This document shows, piece after piece, positions 33,590 to 46,532 of a DNA stretch of 64,000 bases. Where the stretch lies: assembly GCA_026075535.2 (NCBI GenBank), contig AP026540.1, positions 12,710,001 through 12,774,000 of the forward strand. Direction: 5' to 3'. Within the stretch, counting starts at the first letter, position 1, and every line of letters starts with the position of its first letter. The translations under genes and the position numbers were made by a program. This stretch comes from Tricholoma matsutake. Lineage: Eukaryota > Basidiomycota > Agaricomycetes > Agaricales > Tricholomataceae. The notes beneath the pieces were generated by a model. The model had not been told where the DNA came from. It made no database searches and saw only the letters and a list, made by a program, of their open reading frames with translations.

Positions 33590-34000
33590 ATGTGGTGGCC
33601 CTCTACCACCAAGTTGTTTGTGTCTCCAGTCAGCACCACCATCTCCCCCTATTAGTAGTGGCTTGCAGGTGGGGTGGTGATGCTGTAATGTGGCAGCAGT
33701 GGCAGTTCCTCAGTGGTGACATGGCAGTGGTGGCAGTTCCTGGCTGTCATTGCCATTGAGGAACAGTACCCATTGCCACCCTGCAAGCAGAGGCTCACAG
33801 CAGTGTGGGGCATGGGTAGGCAATGTCATTAGAAAAATATAGAAACTAAAAAGAACAGTTAATAAAAGTAAAAGATAAGTATAAAGACTTACTCTGGGGC
33901 CCAAACAACAACTGACATTGTTCAGGCCCACTGCCTTGCATTTGTTTGTAGGCAGTAACCTTGGGTGGTGGTTAGGTGTCAGTGGTGAGTGCAGATGGCA
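33590..34000 (-). mobile_element. E-element fragment (E4)
   Basis: GGCAGTGGTGGCAGTT repeats, the palindrome-type block AAGCAGAGGCTCACAG, and an exon-intron junction (GGGGCCC..AGTAAGTC in complement, about 33890) match interior units of E1 at 7040-7790. On the minus strand the exon reads GLNNVSCCLGP, comparable to GPNNVQCHLGP in E1. Termini, hairpin ladder and tRNA-like modules are missing. Confidence 0.5.
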
Positions 34001-36714
34001 TACAGATGGGCAGTGTGGGAGTGTTGTCTGTTGTTGTGGGAGTCATCTCACAAATGGTGCCACTTTATTTTTTGAAGCACAAACATGACTACATGGTCTG
34101 TGTGTGGCCACAGTGTATATAAGCACCCACCAAATAACTGCTGTTCCCCTGGGCTTGTCCCATTGCACATAATTATAGTATAAATAGTAATCATTAGTAC
34201 TTTCATTAGTTCTTTTTCCTTACTATATATATAAGTATAATCAGTATATAAGTATATAGTGTATACTATATCAGTTACAACCAGTTCAGACCATCTTTTG
34301 TCAGTCTTCAATATATATGTTATGAGTTCTTATCTCATTCTTATACCCAGGAATCAATGAAAAATTCAGTGCTGGTGACAAAATCAGCTACATTTTACCC
34401 ATGGTCAGTAAATGTGAATATCTCAGCCATTTCTTGACTGATTTCCATAAGAATTATACCAGAAGATAGCCACTGCTCTGCACTACATTTCCACATATGG
34501 TGTTGCTATTTGCTTGTATTTGTTTATCTGTCAAATTCACCTGGAGTCATTGAAACTGTGACAACTCCTTCAATTCATTTCAGATTCCCCCCACAAAGGT
34601 GCCATCAAATATGATGTCATGTGCCTGAATGCCAAATATTTGTCCCTCACATCATTCCATATTCTAGCAGTGAGAATGAGCTTCTCCATGTTTAACATTT
34701 CACTTCCCAATCAATCATATCAAATCAAGCATTGACAAATACACCACAATAATTACATAATCAGGTCCAGCTTGTTCTTCTCATCATTCCCACACTTTGA
34801 ATCATGTCATTTCACCAACAATTACCCCTTCTATTCCCTAATTTATATTTCCTGATCTTCCCATCAATACAACCACTTACAAACAGACCACAATACATAT
34901 CCTATCAAATTCCCCTTTGTTCACTGATCATTTTTACCTTCTACATCATGTCATTTCATTGAGAATTGCCCATTCTAGGAGGGTTACTTCCTACAGGTTT
35001 TTTATGTACAAATATTGATTTCACAGTCCACTAACAAATTATCCCCTATATCTCCTTCAGCATTCCATCCCCTGACTCATTTCCCAGAGGGTATTATCCT
35101 CCACTGAGCAATAAACTTCCTTTGAACAATGCTATTGAGGTCAAACCAGACTGCATCAGGTAAAGTATGAAGAACTCATGATGGAAACCTGGATAAGCAG
35201 GAAACACACCATCAGAGTTGCATCAGATTGGCTGAAACTGGTTGCTTTGTACATTAGACTCAGGTCAACTTGTAATGTTGAATCTGTTGTGTCCAGGCAT
35301 CTGACATCGCAGTACAATTGAGAATCTAAGATTATCATCCATATTCTAAGGAATACAATGGGGCCCAGCAGGGCCTGGAAAAAACTGTTGCAAAGAAACT
35401 GGTCACTTCTTTTTAGGAATGTCAAATTTTATCCTCATCCTTGAAGTGCTTTCTGAACCTCCACATATCCAATTTGACAGAAATAAGCTATAGTAATGAT
35501 GTGTTTGACTTTTGTAATGAGTTATTGCATGTCAAAGCCAATGACATATTTGGCCTTGTTATCTCTTATCATATCATCTTGCATTCTGCACTGCACAGCT
35601 AACTGCAGCACATGTCCTATGAAAGACTACATCATTACTGGTACTCTAGCAATGGCATCCATAAATCTGTTTGTCTAATAAGATTCTAATCATTCAGCAA
35701 CAGTTCAGGTTCAGCTTTGCAATTTGTGTCCAATCTGCCAGTAATTGGAGCTTGGTGAGCTTCCACTACATTTATATAATGTAGTTTTGCAACAATGGAC
35801 TATTTAACCTCCATTACTATACCTCTATACATGTGGACTTCTAGCCAATGTCAGGAAACACATCGTCAGTCAAGTGAACTATTGACCCAGCAGTTTCTTT
35901 GCAACACATGATTTTCAGGAAACACCAATGCAAGAACTTGCAAGGAATTTGTCTACATTGCTCATGTGCTCACATCTGTGTTACAGCATTTATTCCCAGT
36001 CAAAATCAGGTTGGAGTTGAGCAAGGGAAATTGAGATGGACTGATGTTGTTAGCCAATATCAATCAGTTCAGATGCAACAATAAAGTAGATGCACTACCT
36101 CAATCACTTAACAATGCTTATCACACCATCATCAGAGCACAACGAGATAAGGCAAGTATCATTGAGCAAATGTTCTGGGAGGGTTCTCAATGGAAGAATA
36201 CAGAAAATATATTGTATTGTATGAAACTATTATACAAGGACACTACTACCTAGCCATATGTATCTAGTTCCCTGCATTCCTAGTTCCCCATACTAGTCAG
36301 GTCTCCCAGCAGGCATTGTAGCAATAAACAGCATATTGAATGGGCAGTTGACACCAAAATAATGGTGAAATATGTTTTACAGCTTTGTGCACAGCATGGC
36401 AATGCTTAGTAATCAAGGTGGCAGTTCAGACAGAGCCATTTCAGGCTCTGGAATGATGAAATACTGATGACCAGAATATATAATAATTATGATTAGTCAT
36501 TTCCAAAAAGGGCTCTGGCTTGTCCCAGGCACTGCATGAGAGCCAGTGTTCACTTGTCAGCCATGCTTCTATATGAATTTCCTTTTTGGGATGTGAAAAT
36601 GCATGTATGCATTTTTGACTTCCACACTGTAGCTTTGACTGAAGTAAATGTCAATAGAGTGATCAATGGCTGCTAATATCTGTTTCCTCAAATGTGATTG
36701 CATCCAAGTGTCCC
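34001..36714. other. Eroded, AT-rich DNA with no recognised gene
   Basis: About 2.7 kb of CpG-poor sequence. Between 34190 and 34320 there is a TATA-repeat-rich tract. Short ORFs exist on both strands but none shows a family motif or consistent exon structure. It is most likely old, decayed mobile DNA. Confidence 0.35.
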
Positions 36715-37542
36715 TAGTGTTTAAAGGTCCAGTCTGTAGGACCAAAAAAAAGACCAAAACTGAACTGAACTGGACCAATTAGGACTGGACCAGTGGTCTA
36801 TTTATGGACTGGTCTTTTTCAGTCCAGTTGCTGGTCTCTTGTTTTGAAAAATATAGTAGGACCAATGAAAAACTGGTTAAAACCAGTCTTTTGTCCCAAC
36901 ATATGTTGGACCTTACTTGCACACATATTTACTTCATTTTCGGTCCCTGGATCATCAAAAACGGTCAAGAATTGGTTGAGATATGACCAAAAACATTTTT
37001 GTATGAGTATTTTGTTGTATCAGAACTACTTTGATTGCATTGCTTATTACCTGAGCTATAATTTTGTTTGTACAGCTATATGACATTATAAAAGTAACAA
37101 CAACACACCTAATCATCTGTACCATGGGATTTTATTCATATAACAGCCCAAATGAGTGCAACTACAAACTACAAATTACAAACTACAAACTGCAACTTGA
37201 ATGCATGTCCTTTCGGTTTTGGCCATACCTCAGTCAAATCTTGATGGAACTGCTTAAATGTTGGATTGGTCTATGGAGCATTACAATCTCTATCCATGAA
37301 TATAATATATATGAGGTAATGGTCATATTTGTTGAGATACATATGGGTTATTTGGCATGATCAATTTTATGACAAAAGACCAGTCCAAACCAGTCTTTTT
37401 TTGGTCCATGGACCAATTAGGACCAGTCCTAAAGGGTCTGGTTGCGGTCCTCCAATATCTGGGTCAATCCTAGACCGGTTGCAGTTGCTGGTTGCCCCAT
37501 TTGGAAGTCAAAAACTGGACTGGACTGGACCTTTAAACACTA
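36715..37542. mobile_element. hAT-type MITE, copy 1 (828 bp), 8-bp target duplication
   Basis: The ends are TAGTGTTTAAAGGTCCAG and its complement (CTGGACCTTTAAACACTA, allowing one indel-like difference). The flanks are AGTGTCCC on both sides (36707-36714 and 37543-37550). The interior is AT-rich, with further GGACCA/TGGTCC repeats near both ends and no coding sequence. Two more copies with the same termini are at 45959 and 52613. Confidence 0.85.
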
Positions 37543-38590
37543 AGTGTCCCCAATCACATCAATTTCAGCCTCTGCAATTTTCCATTGCCTTTTTCAGACA
37601 ACAAAATGTCATCAACTTTACATCAACATTGCTAGGCTTCCACACCACTGTCTCACCTCAAAAAAAATATAGGATCAACATTTTAAACACCTCTTGACAA
37701 CTTCTTCAGAGTAAATTAGGTCTCTGTTCTTGAGATCTTGGCGTCTGAGAGAGCAGATTGGACAAACTAGGCTATTTAAAAAATTCCACTCCAAAGACTT
37801 TTTTATATGCATCTATCAGAGTAATTTTCCCCAGATAAATTATACCTGAATCATTGCATAGGGGGAGATCTATACCTGTACCACTTTTCACTGTGTGTTA
37901 CAGCAGCGCTATCTAAAGGTGAGATATTGTTGCAGTTCATTACTGGGGTGGGCAGATGAACCTTGCATATCCTAGGGATCATCTATCTCCTCTGCCTTTT
38001 CTACTGAATTTCCACAAGATTCCCAAGGAGAATAAGAGCTACTATAGTTGACAAGACAACATATGTTTCCACTGATTAATTGATTACTGATGGATTGTGC
38101 CCATTGACTTTCTGACTTGTAGTTGATGTTGAACAAAAGTTGAAAATATTGTGTGACATCATGTCACTGGTTCACACAAGTCACTGCACCAAAATTACAT
38201 CAGCAAGTATTGTATTTAGAGCCTTGCAATTCTCTGCTAATTTAAACTCCCTCCATGGAAGGCTAGAGACCACTTTTGTTGTCAGGGACATCAATTGTTA
38301 TCTAGGAATCCTCACCTGTATGCCCACATCTGGTCAGTCAGTCCATTTTTTCACAATAATTCATTCTAATCCAACTACTAGTCTACTACTTGTATAGACT
38401 ATGCTCTACTCTCCTCCAATGCAATATTCTACAAGTTGCACACCCCTTTCTTGTCATCAAGGACAACAACATTCCCTGAAGACCCTCCACGTTTAATCTT
38501 AGTGAGTTCCTGTTCTCTACTCCTTCACATCTTCAGCTCAATTTTATTCCCTCTTCCTAGATCTCTTACATCATAAATGTATATCTGAAT
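37543..38590. other. No recognised gene
   Basis: About 1 kb of sequence with weak ORFs. Minus-strand frames near 38500-38450 read RGGSSGNVVVLDD, which looks protein-like and may continue the relic at 38590-39101, but I cannot assign it. Confidence 0.3.
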
Positions 38591-39101
38591 CTAGTTGTGT
38601 CCATCTCAAATCAGCACACCCAAATGTGGTGCCTCTGAAAAGTCTGAAGCAGATGGACTCTTGACTAGACTGCCCCCAGGTACATCTACTGTGCAGTTTT
38701 CATCCCCAATTGCTGCTAATATAGCATGCCCAGCTTTCTATACCCCTCGTAGAATACCATCAGCCAGCACTCTCAAACCCATGGGCACAATGCACAGAAT
38801 TGCAAAACTGGCCTGCAGGGTGTAATCCCTGTCTGTCTTCATTGTATTCCACTCCTCAAAGGACATCTACAGCTTCCTCCACCTTTTAGATGACGCTTCT
38901 TGCCAGTGCCCTAAATACAGTTTGTTCACTGACATGTGCAAAGGTGAACATATCAATGATGGGTGCATACCCTGATCTTCTTTCTGATTCCTTGATATCT
39001 CCAAGATTACCTAACAAGCTTTCCAGCCAGCACCAATGATATAGATCCAGCAGTTTGACAATGAATTTGGCTCTGTTAATGGAATGTGGGAGGGTGATCA
39101 C
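38590..39101 (-). pseudogene. Unassigned protein relic
   Basis: On the minus strand 39101-38886 reads a 71-codon frame containing SGYAPIIDMFTFAHVSEQTV. A second frame then reads MSFEEWNTMKTDRDYTLQAS and FAILCIVPMGLRVLADGILR before a stop. The two pieces look like parts of one protein split by a stop and frameshift. Similar wording occurs in uncharacterised mushroom proteins in my memory, but I cannot name the family. Confidence 0.35.
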
Positions 39102-39359
39102 AGCTTCTCATTGGTGTATGTATTGCCCTTGCCCCTGGCCTCCTCATCAGAACTCATAATTTACAATGCAGTTCATCCTTCATGATGGAGTCACTACTGC
39201 TCAAGCACTTCTTCTCAGCTAACTTCCAATTCCTCAACTTAACTGCTAGTATCAATCCCTGCCCATTTCATTCCTATTCCAAGTGTACATTGTAGCCAAA
39301 GTGTGTCATGAAGAACACAGCTTCCTATAACAGCAACAATCCTTTATCATGTGTCACAA

Positions 39360-39930
39360 GGCCAGCCTCATAATTTCTCCTTTCTGAAATATAGTTAGAA
39401 ATTCTTTGCAAAATATTATATTTGAGACCAACTTTCTACAAACAGAAATTCAAAAAATTACCCATTAGAAATATACTTTGAAAATCAATATTTCTGGTTA
39501 AATTTCTCATGACATTTCAGTGTAGATACTGGAAGTATTTCTGTAAGGCGATGTTTAACTTATCAATTGTCTGAAAGGCTTTCAGAAATTAGATCAGAAA
39601 GTTTTATTTTCTGGTCATGCTTTCTGATCTGTAAAAGAATTTCTTTCTGGTTGGTCAAAGTCTGTGTGAAAGCATGACTTTCACAAAGACTTTCCCTTTC
39701 AGCAGCTGTTCAGTTTAACATTCTGGGAGCAGAGGGGCTGGCTTTCAATCTGCAGAAATAGTTTCAGAAAGGCTAGCTTTCAACCTTGTGATTGGTATAG
39801 TGAAAGTCATAATTTCACATCAGGTTTTCAAGATCATGAAAGGCAAACATTCTAATAGAGATTTCACCACCTTGAAATATTAAACTTCATGGGCAGGCAC
39901 TAGTGGGCACTCCTTTCACAAATTTGAAAA
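39360..39930. other. CTTTC/GAAAG-rich segment of unknown nature
   Basis: The words TTTCTG, CTTTC and their complements (CAGAAA, GAAAG) recur many times on both strands through about 550 bp. No ORF or clear terminal repeat could be defined. It ends where an E-element terminus begins (39933). Confidence 0.35.
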
Positions 39931-39932
39931 AG

Positions 39933-40075
39933 TCCATGCAGACTCTCTAGAGTCCAAGCAACTGCTATACAGGACATTTGAGCCAAATGAGTGGGTGCCA
40001 GTCTGAGCTAGTCTGTGCAGAGTCCACATGGAGTCCATGCAGTCCGTGTGGAATATATGGAGGACAGTAAAGACC
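39933..40075. mobile_element. E-element terminal fragment (E5)
   Basis: This stretch repeats the subterminal and terminal part of E1 (8275-8428): AGTCCAAGCAACTGCTATAC, GGACATTTGAGCCAAATG, a run of AGTCCA motifs, and an end GGACAGTAAAGACC comparable to the E1 end CAGTAAATACC. Only this about 140-bp end is present. Confidence 0.6.
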
Positions 40076-40529
40076 TCAACAAGGCCAACAGCAAGTAGAA
40101 CAGTAGAAGAGACAAATGCTTCAACAACTCAATAGTTGGCAGGGACAACATCATGGTTGGTTAATGTTGAATGTTGAGGGAAGAGTTAGACAAGTCTTGA
40201 ATGTTTGATGCCATAATCAAGCAAAAAGAATTGCATGTGCACATATCCCAAGGAAGCCACAGTGATTGGATGTAGGGACCACCTCATATAAATGTGTCTT
40301 GCACCTGAAGACAAATAAGACAAATAAGACATCGGTTCAAGCTCAGAGGACAGTGAAGGCAGTGATGGACCACTCACATCGCCAGTTGTTATCGTTGTAG
40401 AAGGGATATGGCAAAGTTACAATGAGGAGAAAATCAAAATCAGATGTAGGTTTCCACATGTGGCATTCTTGAAGTTGAGGAGTCACTCCCAGCCAGACAA
40501 ACTTGGTTTTGATGTTCTGCCTGCTTTTA

Positions 40530-43500
40530 CTTAGCTAGACTGGGGCAGTGTATAGTTATATTGAGAGTGCAAACTTTTCAACGAGTATGCAATGTACTGT
40601 AAGTAAATAAAAGAACCAGGCAAACTGTTACATGTGCTCAACATACCACTGTTTCCTACTTGAGACCTAAAGTATTTCCCTGCAGCAAGCCTGTGAAGAT
40701 TTTCAGGCATTTGTACTCGAAGGTCTGGACACAAAAGTTGCATGAAAGGTGTAGCAATAGGACATCTGAAAGGAGGCCTGCAATACAGGATAAGTATCAT
40801 AACTATAGCTAAGAACAACAAGGAATGGAGAGAAGGATGACAAACTGTGTGTTAGATGAGAGCACAGAGCCAGATTGACCAGCATACATTGCGAGAGTGT
40901 AACCTACAGAAACAATAGCATCTGAAGGAGCCTTTACAATACAATGGCATAGACAAGAGGTTATGGAACTCAGCATCTGTAAAACCAAACCCTGGCTTGC
41001 CATGACAAGGCCTACCATCATAAACTGCAACTATAATGCACAGTGAGAATCTGACCAACAAGAGCTGCCATAAGTCATGCACCAGGTTCATTGAAAGAGA
41101 GGGAGGCACTGTAAGCATCCTTAGACCCATTCCCTAAAGATGACGAGAAGCAAAACTAAAACTGAGAGGGGTAATCATGCCAGCAACAACATAAAACTGG
41201 AAGAGTTGTCCCCACAGCAAGACATTGTGTCACATATCCTGGTCAAGCAGAGCAATAGTAAGCTTGTGAATCTGGTAGGGTGAATTATGAGGACCAGCTT
41301 CACATGAAGACAACAAAAAAGATTCAGTGACAGTTCCTGTCATGATTCCAATTGCAAGACATTTTTTGTCTTTCAAGTGCAAGTGACAATTTTCAACATA
41401 TAGCAGACTAGAGTCCACATGGGCAGTGTTCACATAAGGGGTCAAGTGCACAAACATGAGCACCTTTAGAAAGGTCCTAAGAAAGATAAGACACCAATAA
41501 GGATAAGTGACACATCACATACTCTACTTCTGCCTTCAGCATCTCTTTACAGGTTTCACTAAATGGTGTCCACAAGGACTCGGCCATTGGTGAGAATGGC
41601 ACCACCTCGCAAAGGTGTCTGAAGCAGAGGCTGTTAACAATATACATTTAAACACGACAAAAAAAGCATACGGCAGGTGAGGAAGGTTCAGGTAAGTGGG
41701 AGCCAATAACTCATCCTGACAAGAAATATTCATAATGGCAGACAGATCAGCAGCAGCAGTGCCAATGAATCCTGCATCATCAGGAGCACCATCATCAGAG
41801 GACCTAGTACATACAAAAAGTATCAGAAGCGATCAAAAACACCATCATAAAAACACATGGTGCACCATCTGAGAGGGTGCTCTCACCATTGTTGTCTGCA
41901 GGGGTGGATTCTGATCCTGATTCTGAACCAGGGACAATGGATGTAGTGCAAACATCAATGTAGCTACACACACCAATGTCATCAACAAAGCAAGAGTAAA
42001 GCAGCAAGAGCTGAAAGGGGACTCATGAGGAAGAACTAGCCTCCAAGACTTCAACCTTATGAAGAGCATTCAGTTTCACGAGCACACTGAGGACAACACA
42101 GGTTTTAGGCATCAAGAAGAAACAAAAGAGGTAGAAGTAAACAAATGAAGATATGGTAGGAACATCCACATCACCAATGTCAGAAGGGGTGAGAGCCCAT
42201 GGGGAAGCTAAGGCTGAGGGGTCTGATGACCCTTTAGATTGATGTACAGGCAACCTGAAGAACAATTGAGAGCAAAACAAAGGAACATGGAACAAACAAA
42301 CTTAGAGGCAGGTGCATTTGCATGATAAGCCTTAGCTTTCTCAGTCTTCATAATGGCACACCTAAAGTATGGGACAATAAGATCAATGAAAACTAGCACA
42401 GCAAAATAAGGGGCACCCTTCCAGAACTGCACTGTAGATAAGATAACAATAATCAGCAGAGAGCAAAAAACAAAACCGAAAAAAATGCAACAAACCTTGC
42501 AACTGTGCTATCAAATGCAAGAGGCACCAATGCATCAACAATAGCTCCATCCATGGGGCTTCTGTGAAAAATCAAAATTGGAGGCAGAAAGGAGAATGCC
42601 AACATGACACACTAATAGAGACTGGTGGGAGTAACTTATATGCTGGGGAGCTGGGAGCAGGAGGTGAAACACAGATTTTTTTTTGAGGGGAGCAAATCAA
42701 GAACCTCTCTATTACAGAACAGTTGGATAGGAAGCAAGCGGTCAGAGGCAAAATGTACATCTCAAAGTCACTCTGAACAATGGCATGACTTTTATGTTTC
42801 TTTGAAGGACTTCAAATAGAATATATCAATAATATTAACATGAATGAAACAACCACATACATCACAGAGGAGTCTGCAATCTTCTGCTTGGCAAGACTAA
42901 ATTTTGAAAGTCAGATAACAATAATAATTAAAGATATGATATACAAGGACACTCATGACTCAAGGTCTATGACCGGGCTACAAATATGAATAAGAATAAA
43001 ATAAGATAAAGGACATAAATATGCTCACACTATTGAAGACTGAGTTTTGCTGGCTTTTTTGGGGGTGGACCTGTAAAAGAATAGGTGAGGACAGAACAAA
43101 AAGCAATGAAGATCAAGACACACATAGCTGACCTGGAACTGTTTTTTTTCTGTGTGGTTAGCATACAGGAGTGAAAGTAGCAAGGTAAGATAAGACAAAG
43201 TTTGGGAGACAGATGCAGATTGATAAATTTGATGGAGCAGGTCCAGGTTTTATAAGACACCAAAAGTAAGAGCCAGTGCACTGTCATAGGTATGGGGAAG
43301 ATGACTGGTGGGCCCATAGAAACCACATAACCCTAGGAGAAATCCACCATTGATAGGCTAGGAAGCACACTTAAATTCAGGGGAAGAAATAAGAGCACAG
43401 ATCGAAGAAGGGCACCAATGGAAGGGTCAGCAGAGAAAGGGGGGGATTGATAACACATGTGACCAGTGGCACAATCATATGGAGTACAACAACTATGTAA

Positions 43501-43550
43501 GTTGGGAAACAAAAGACCATGATACAGGATAACAACCACATTGCACAATT
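40530..43550 (-). pseudogene. Large decayed multi-exon gene of an uncharacterised family (family X)
   Basis: Minus-strand fragments in order are: VVSMGPPVIFPIPMTVHW (about 43320); PSDIGDVDVPTISS and VLVKLNALHKVEVLEASSSS (about 42200-42030); DDIGVCSYIDVCTTSIVPG (about 41960); LSAIMNISCQDELLAP (about 41720); GIMTGTVTESFLLSS and YQIHKLTIALLDQDM, a stop, then HNVLLWGQLFQFY (41350-41190); VAVYDGRPCHGKPGFGFTDA (about 41030); and, in another frame, VSVGYTLAMYAGQSGSVLSS with NTQFVIL (about 40900-40830). The second half matches my memory of a widespread Agaricomycete family with TGTVTESF, HN-LIWGQLFQF and NVQFVIVL motifs, of unknown function. Stops and frameshifts are numerous. Confidence 0.5.
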
Positions 43551-44099
43551 AGAGCTCCCAGAGGGTCTAGAGTCATTGAGGAAATGAAGGCAAAGATAAG
43601 GAGAAGCACACTGTCAAGCATTTGGAAAGTGCAAAACTAGAGAACAGTTAGCCTAGTGAACAAGTGAAGGCATGCACAACAGAAGAATGGGCACAAATTT
43701 CACAACAGCATGTGCATGACAAGATCTAGTGCAGAGATCATAGATCACAAAGCCCTGCTACATAAGCCAAACAATCTGTCAGTGGGAAGAAAATCAACAC
43801 TGCAATGAAACACGGTGCAAAAAATGCTAGATAAAAACTACAACATTGTATAAGCACGTAAGTGTTGAAACATCTTGCACTTGCAATGAAACTAAAACAA
43901 GATGATCAGGAAACGCACTGGAGCAGAGTGCAATCGAGGTCATTACCTCAGATACCAATCAGAGACTTGCTAATCTGTTCAAGGTGAGCAGCATGGCAAC
44001 TATTCATAAGCAAAAACATCTGAATGGTCAAAGGAATGCAAAAAGTTCAATAATAAATACAGCATTCATAAACTCAATGGACCAACATCATGGTGTGTG
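43551..44099. other. No recognised gene between family X and family F relics
   Basis: Purine-rich, CpG-poor sequence. The two flanking relics are divergently arranged, so this interval could once have been a shared promoter region. Confidence 0.3.
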
Positions 44100-45035
44100 T
44101 TGAAGTGGTGCTCTAATGAGGATGATAGCAGTGAAGAGGCAGTTTTTACAATGCAGGGAGTACTCACATTGAAGGACTTGCCACCAGTTCTGGAAAAGCC
44201 CAGGTAAGGATCATGAAAACAGTTTGGAATTTTGGAGCGCAACATATTAAATGTAACAAACAGGATCTCCGCTCACTGGTTCAAGTATCTGCATCAGGGT
44301 ATCACTTTATCTGGTCTAGGTACTCCAACTTTTGACCAAGCAATATTAGCCGCTCAGGAGGTTTACGGCCACTTCAACCGGCAATTTTTAGAAGGAATCC
44401 TGGAAAGCTGGAATAACTCACCAGGGAATTTATCAACCATTGACATGTCAAACCAGTACCTCACACCATCAACAGAAGCAAGGGGACAGGAAAGCATCCC
44501 CTTTTTCAAGGGAGTTGACCCTCAAAACATCCTCCAAAACATGACCAGGGGCAACACATTGAACATGTATGTACACACAGAAGACAACCAAGTACAGTAC
44601 TTTGTGCTGTGCAGAGGGAGCAAAGGTGAACACAAGCAAGTATATGAAACACTCAACAAGTGTATCTCACTTACTCAGCTCAAAATGATAGATTTGAAGA
44701 ATGCAAGCCACAGCAATTCCGAGTAGGTGACTTTGTACAAGTTCAAATTTCATTCATAGTCATAACAATCAAAGGAGGATCATGCAAGATGATGACAGTA
44801 TTGCAATCCCTGGCATTGTTGGATGGCTCATTCACTACAATATGTCATCATCAGCAGTGGTTTCAGATACAAAAAAAATGACTTAGAGTACATCACCAAA
44901 ATGCCAAAGCCTAACAATGAACCTATCAAAGTGCAGCAATTGAAGTGCAAGTTTGGCTATGGTGCAAATGAAGACAGTGAGGGAGGGGTTGAAAGGCAGA
45001 ACAAAATGGCAGTTGATAGTTCCACAGTTGTTTAA
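44100..45035 (+). pseudogene. Family F relic, copy 2
   Basis: Plus-strand reading: EEAVFTMQGVLTLKDLPPVL near 44140, a stop, then a 164-codon frame (44232-44726) with ISAHWFKYLHQGITLSGL, AAQEVYGHFNRQ, GVDPQNILQNMTRG and HTEDNQVQYFVLC. A change of frame near 44700 gives QFRVGDFVQVQISFIVITI, SCKMMTVLQSLALLDGSF and KKNDLEYITKM. The order matches copies 1 and 3, including the shared VFT-QGVLT block and the FRxGD(F/I/L)V(Q/E)xQ(I/L/V)SF block. The FRVGD block is the most conserved part and looks like a small beta-barrel, but function is unknown. One stop and one frameshift are enough to disable it. Confidence 0.55.
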
Positions 45036-45454
45036 AACAAAAACCAAAGCGATAGATTATCATAGATATAGTCAATTGCAAACCATAGTCGAACCAACAG
45101 ACATTGATAAGCTGTAAAGTCACGTGTAACAAAAAATTTCAGAGCTCTGATGTGTCCAACATGACATCCACCTGATTGTTATAAACTGAACATATGTACT
45201 AAGTAGTATAACATGATCCATTGAGGGTAGCTACATAGATGGGTTTCTTTATTGTAACAACAGAGTGGACAGATCCATCTGATCACTGGTGCCAGCATAT
45301 TATTGGTATTAACATGGTATAGATGGTAGTACTTGTTGCATACTTGCCTCACATTCTTTAGACTCACATTCTTTAGACTCACCGCTCATTACTCAACTTT
45401 ATCTCTAGACTTCTACAAGTATCATGTCTTAATATCAGTCACAGCACCTACCAC

Positions 45455-45850
45455 TTAAGGCACACCTTCAAGAAACCATCTGCATGCACTGACATTAGCA
45501 CCATGGCATTTGTACAGGAACATAGGATGCAGGCACCAAGGCAGAAGCAGAAATGGTATTGAATGAGAAAAGTAAGCATTCACACAGTGAAGGAAGCCAG
45601 AAGGTGGAGCAGACAGTGAACCAGGACCCAAAAAAATGCTGCAATGGAAAGTGAGCCATTCCTCCCATGCAAGCTCAAGATGAAGCCATGTAATCAGCCA
45701 GCACTCATCGGGTTTTGCCACAATGGAAAGTGAGCCATTTCTCCCATGCAGCTTGAGGTAAGTAAAACCACACAAGCCACACATGCCATCACTTGCTGGC
45801 ATTTGCCGCAATGGAAAGTGTGCCATTTTACCCATGCTAGCCCAAGTCAG
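45455..45850. repeat. Tandem repeats around CAATGGAAAGTGAGCCATT
   Basis: CAATGGAAAGTGAGCCATT followed by CTCCCATGCA occurs at about 45644 and 45721, and a diverged copy (CAATGGAAAGTGTGCCATTT) at about 45810. The spacing is 77 and 90 bp. The 126-codon minus-strand ORF over this region is internally repetitive for this reason and is not convincing as a gene. Confidence 0.6.
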
Positions 45851-45958
45851 AGGATAAACCTCATTCTCAATAATGAGAACTCAGAATACTGTCAGAGCCA
45901 TATTTCTAAAAAAATGCTGAACTGCTAGCAGGGGAAGAAAGGTGGCAAGCAAAAGCAC

Positions 45959-46516
45959 TAGTGTTTAAAGGTCCAGTTCAGTCCACTTTTTTTGCCCCAT
46001 TTGGATGAACCACAACCACAACCAGTTGCCTATTATGGTAAGACCCAAAGAACCAGACTGAACCACAAAAAACTGGTCCAAAGCAGTTTGATCTAGTTTG
46101 AACTGACTAAAACTGGTCTTCTTGTAGTATTTAGTGCATAAGACCAGTTGTAAACTATAGTATATAGTGTATATTAGTTGACCATAAAGGTTTTATGATG
46201 ACGACAATCCTCTACATCTCAAAAAACACAACTACAAGATGTCGTACAAGTTAGATTTTGCAGTAACATATTGTTTTGGCCATAGTACATGCAGTTCTGG
46301 ACTGTTTCTCTTCAAAATATGATCAAAAGATATGTATTTACAAGGTGTATACTGTTGCAGTTTGAACCGACTTGAACCGGTTTTTATCAGTTTGGTTCAG
46401 AGCAGTTCTTCCATTCTGTGAAGCCTGAACTGCAACTGACAGTCCAGTTTTTTGCAGTTCAGTCCAGTTCAGTTGTGGTTTTTTTCTGGTTTGATGAACC
46501 AGACCTTTAAACACTA
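45959..46516. mobile_element. hAT-type MITE, copy 2 (558 bp), perfect 8-bp target duplication
   Basis: Termini TAGTGTTTAAAGGTCCAG and complement, flanked by AAAAGCAC on both sides (45951-45958 and 46517-46524). Subterminal AACTGGTC/GACCAGTT and GGTTCAGT motifs recur. There is no coding potential. It sits at the left edge of Helitron 3 sequence. Confidence 0.88.
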
Positions 46517-46532
46517 AAAAGCACATCTGCTT

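Noticed and set aside
45455..45835. 126-codon minus-strand ORF as a Cys/Trp-rich protein gene
   Set aside because: Its sequence is the translation of three tandem DNA repeats, and no independent coding signal is present.
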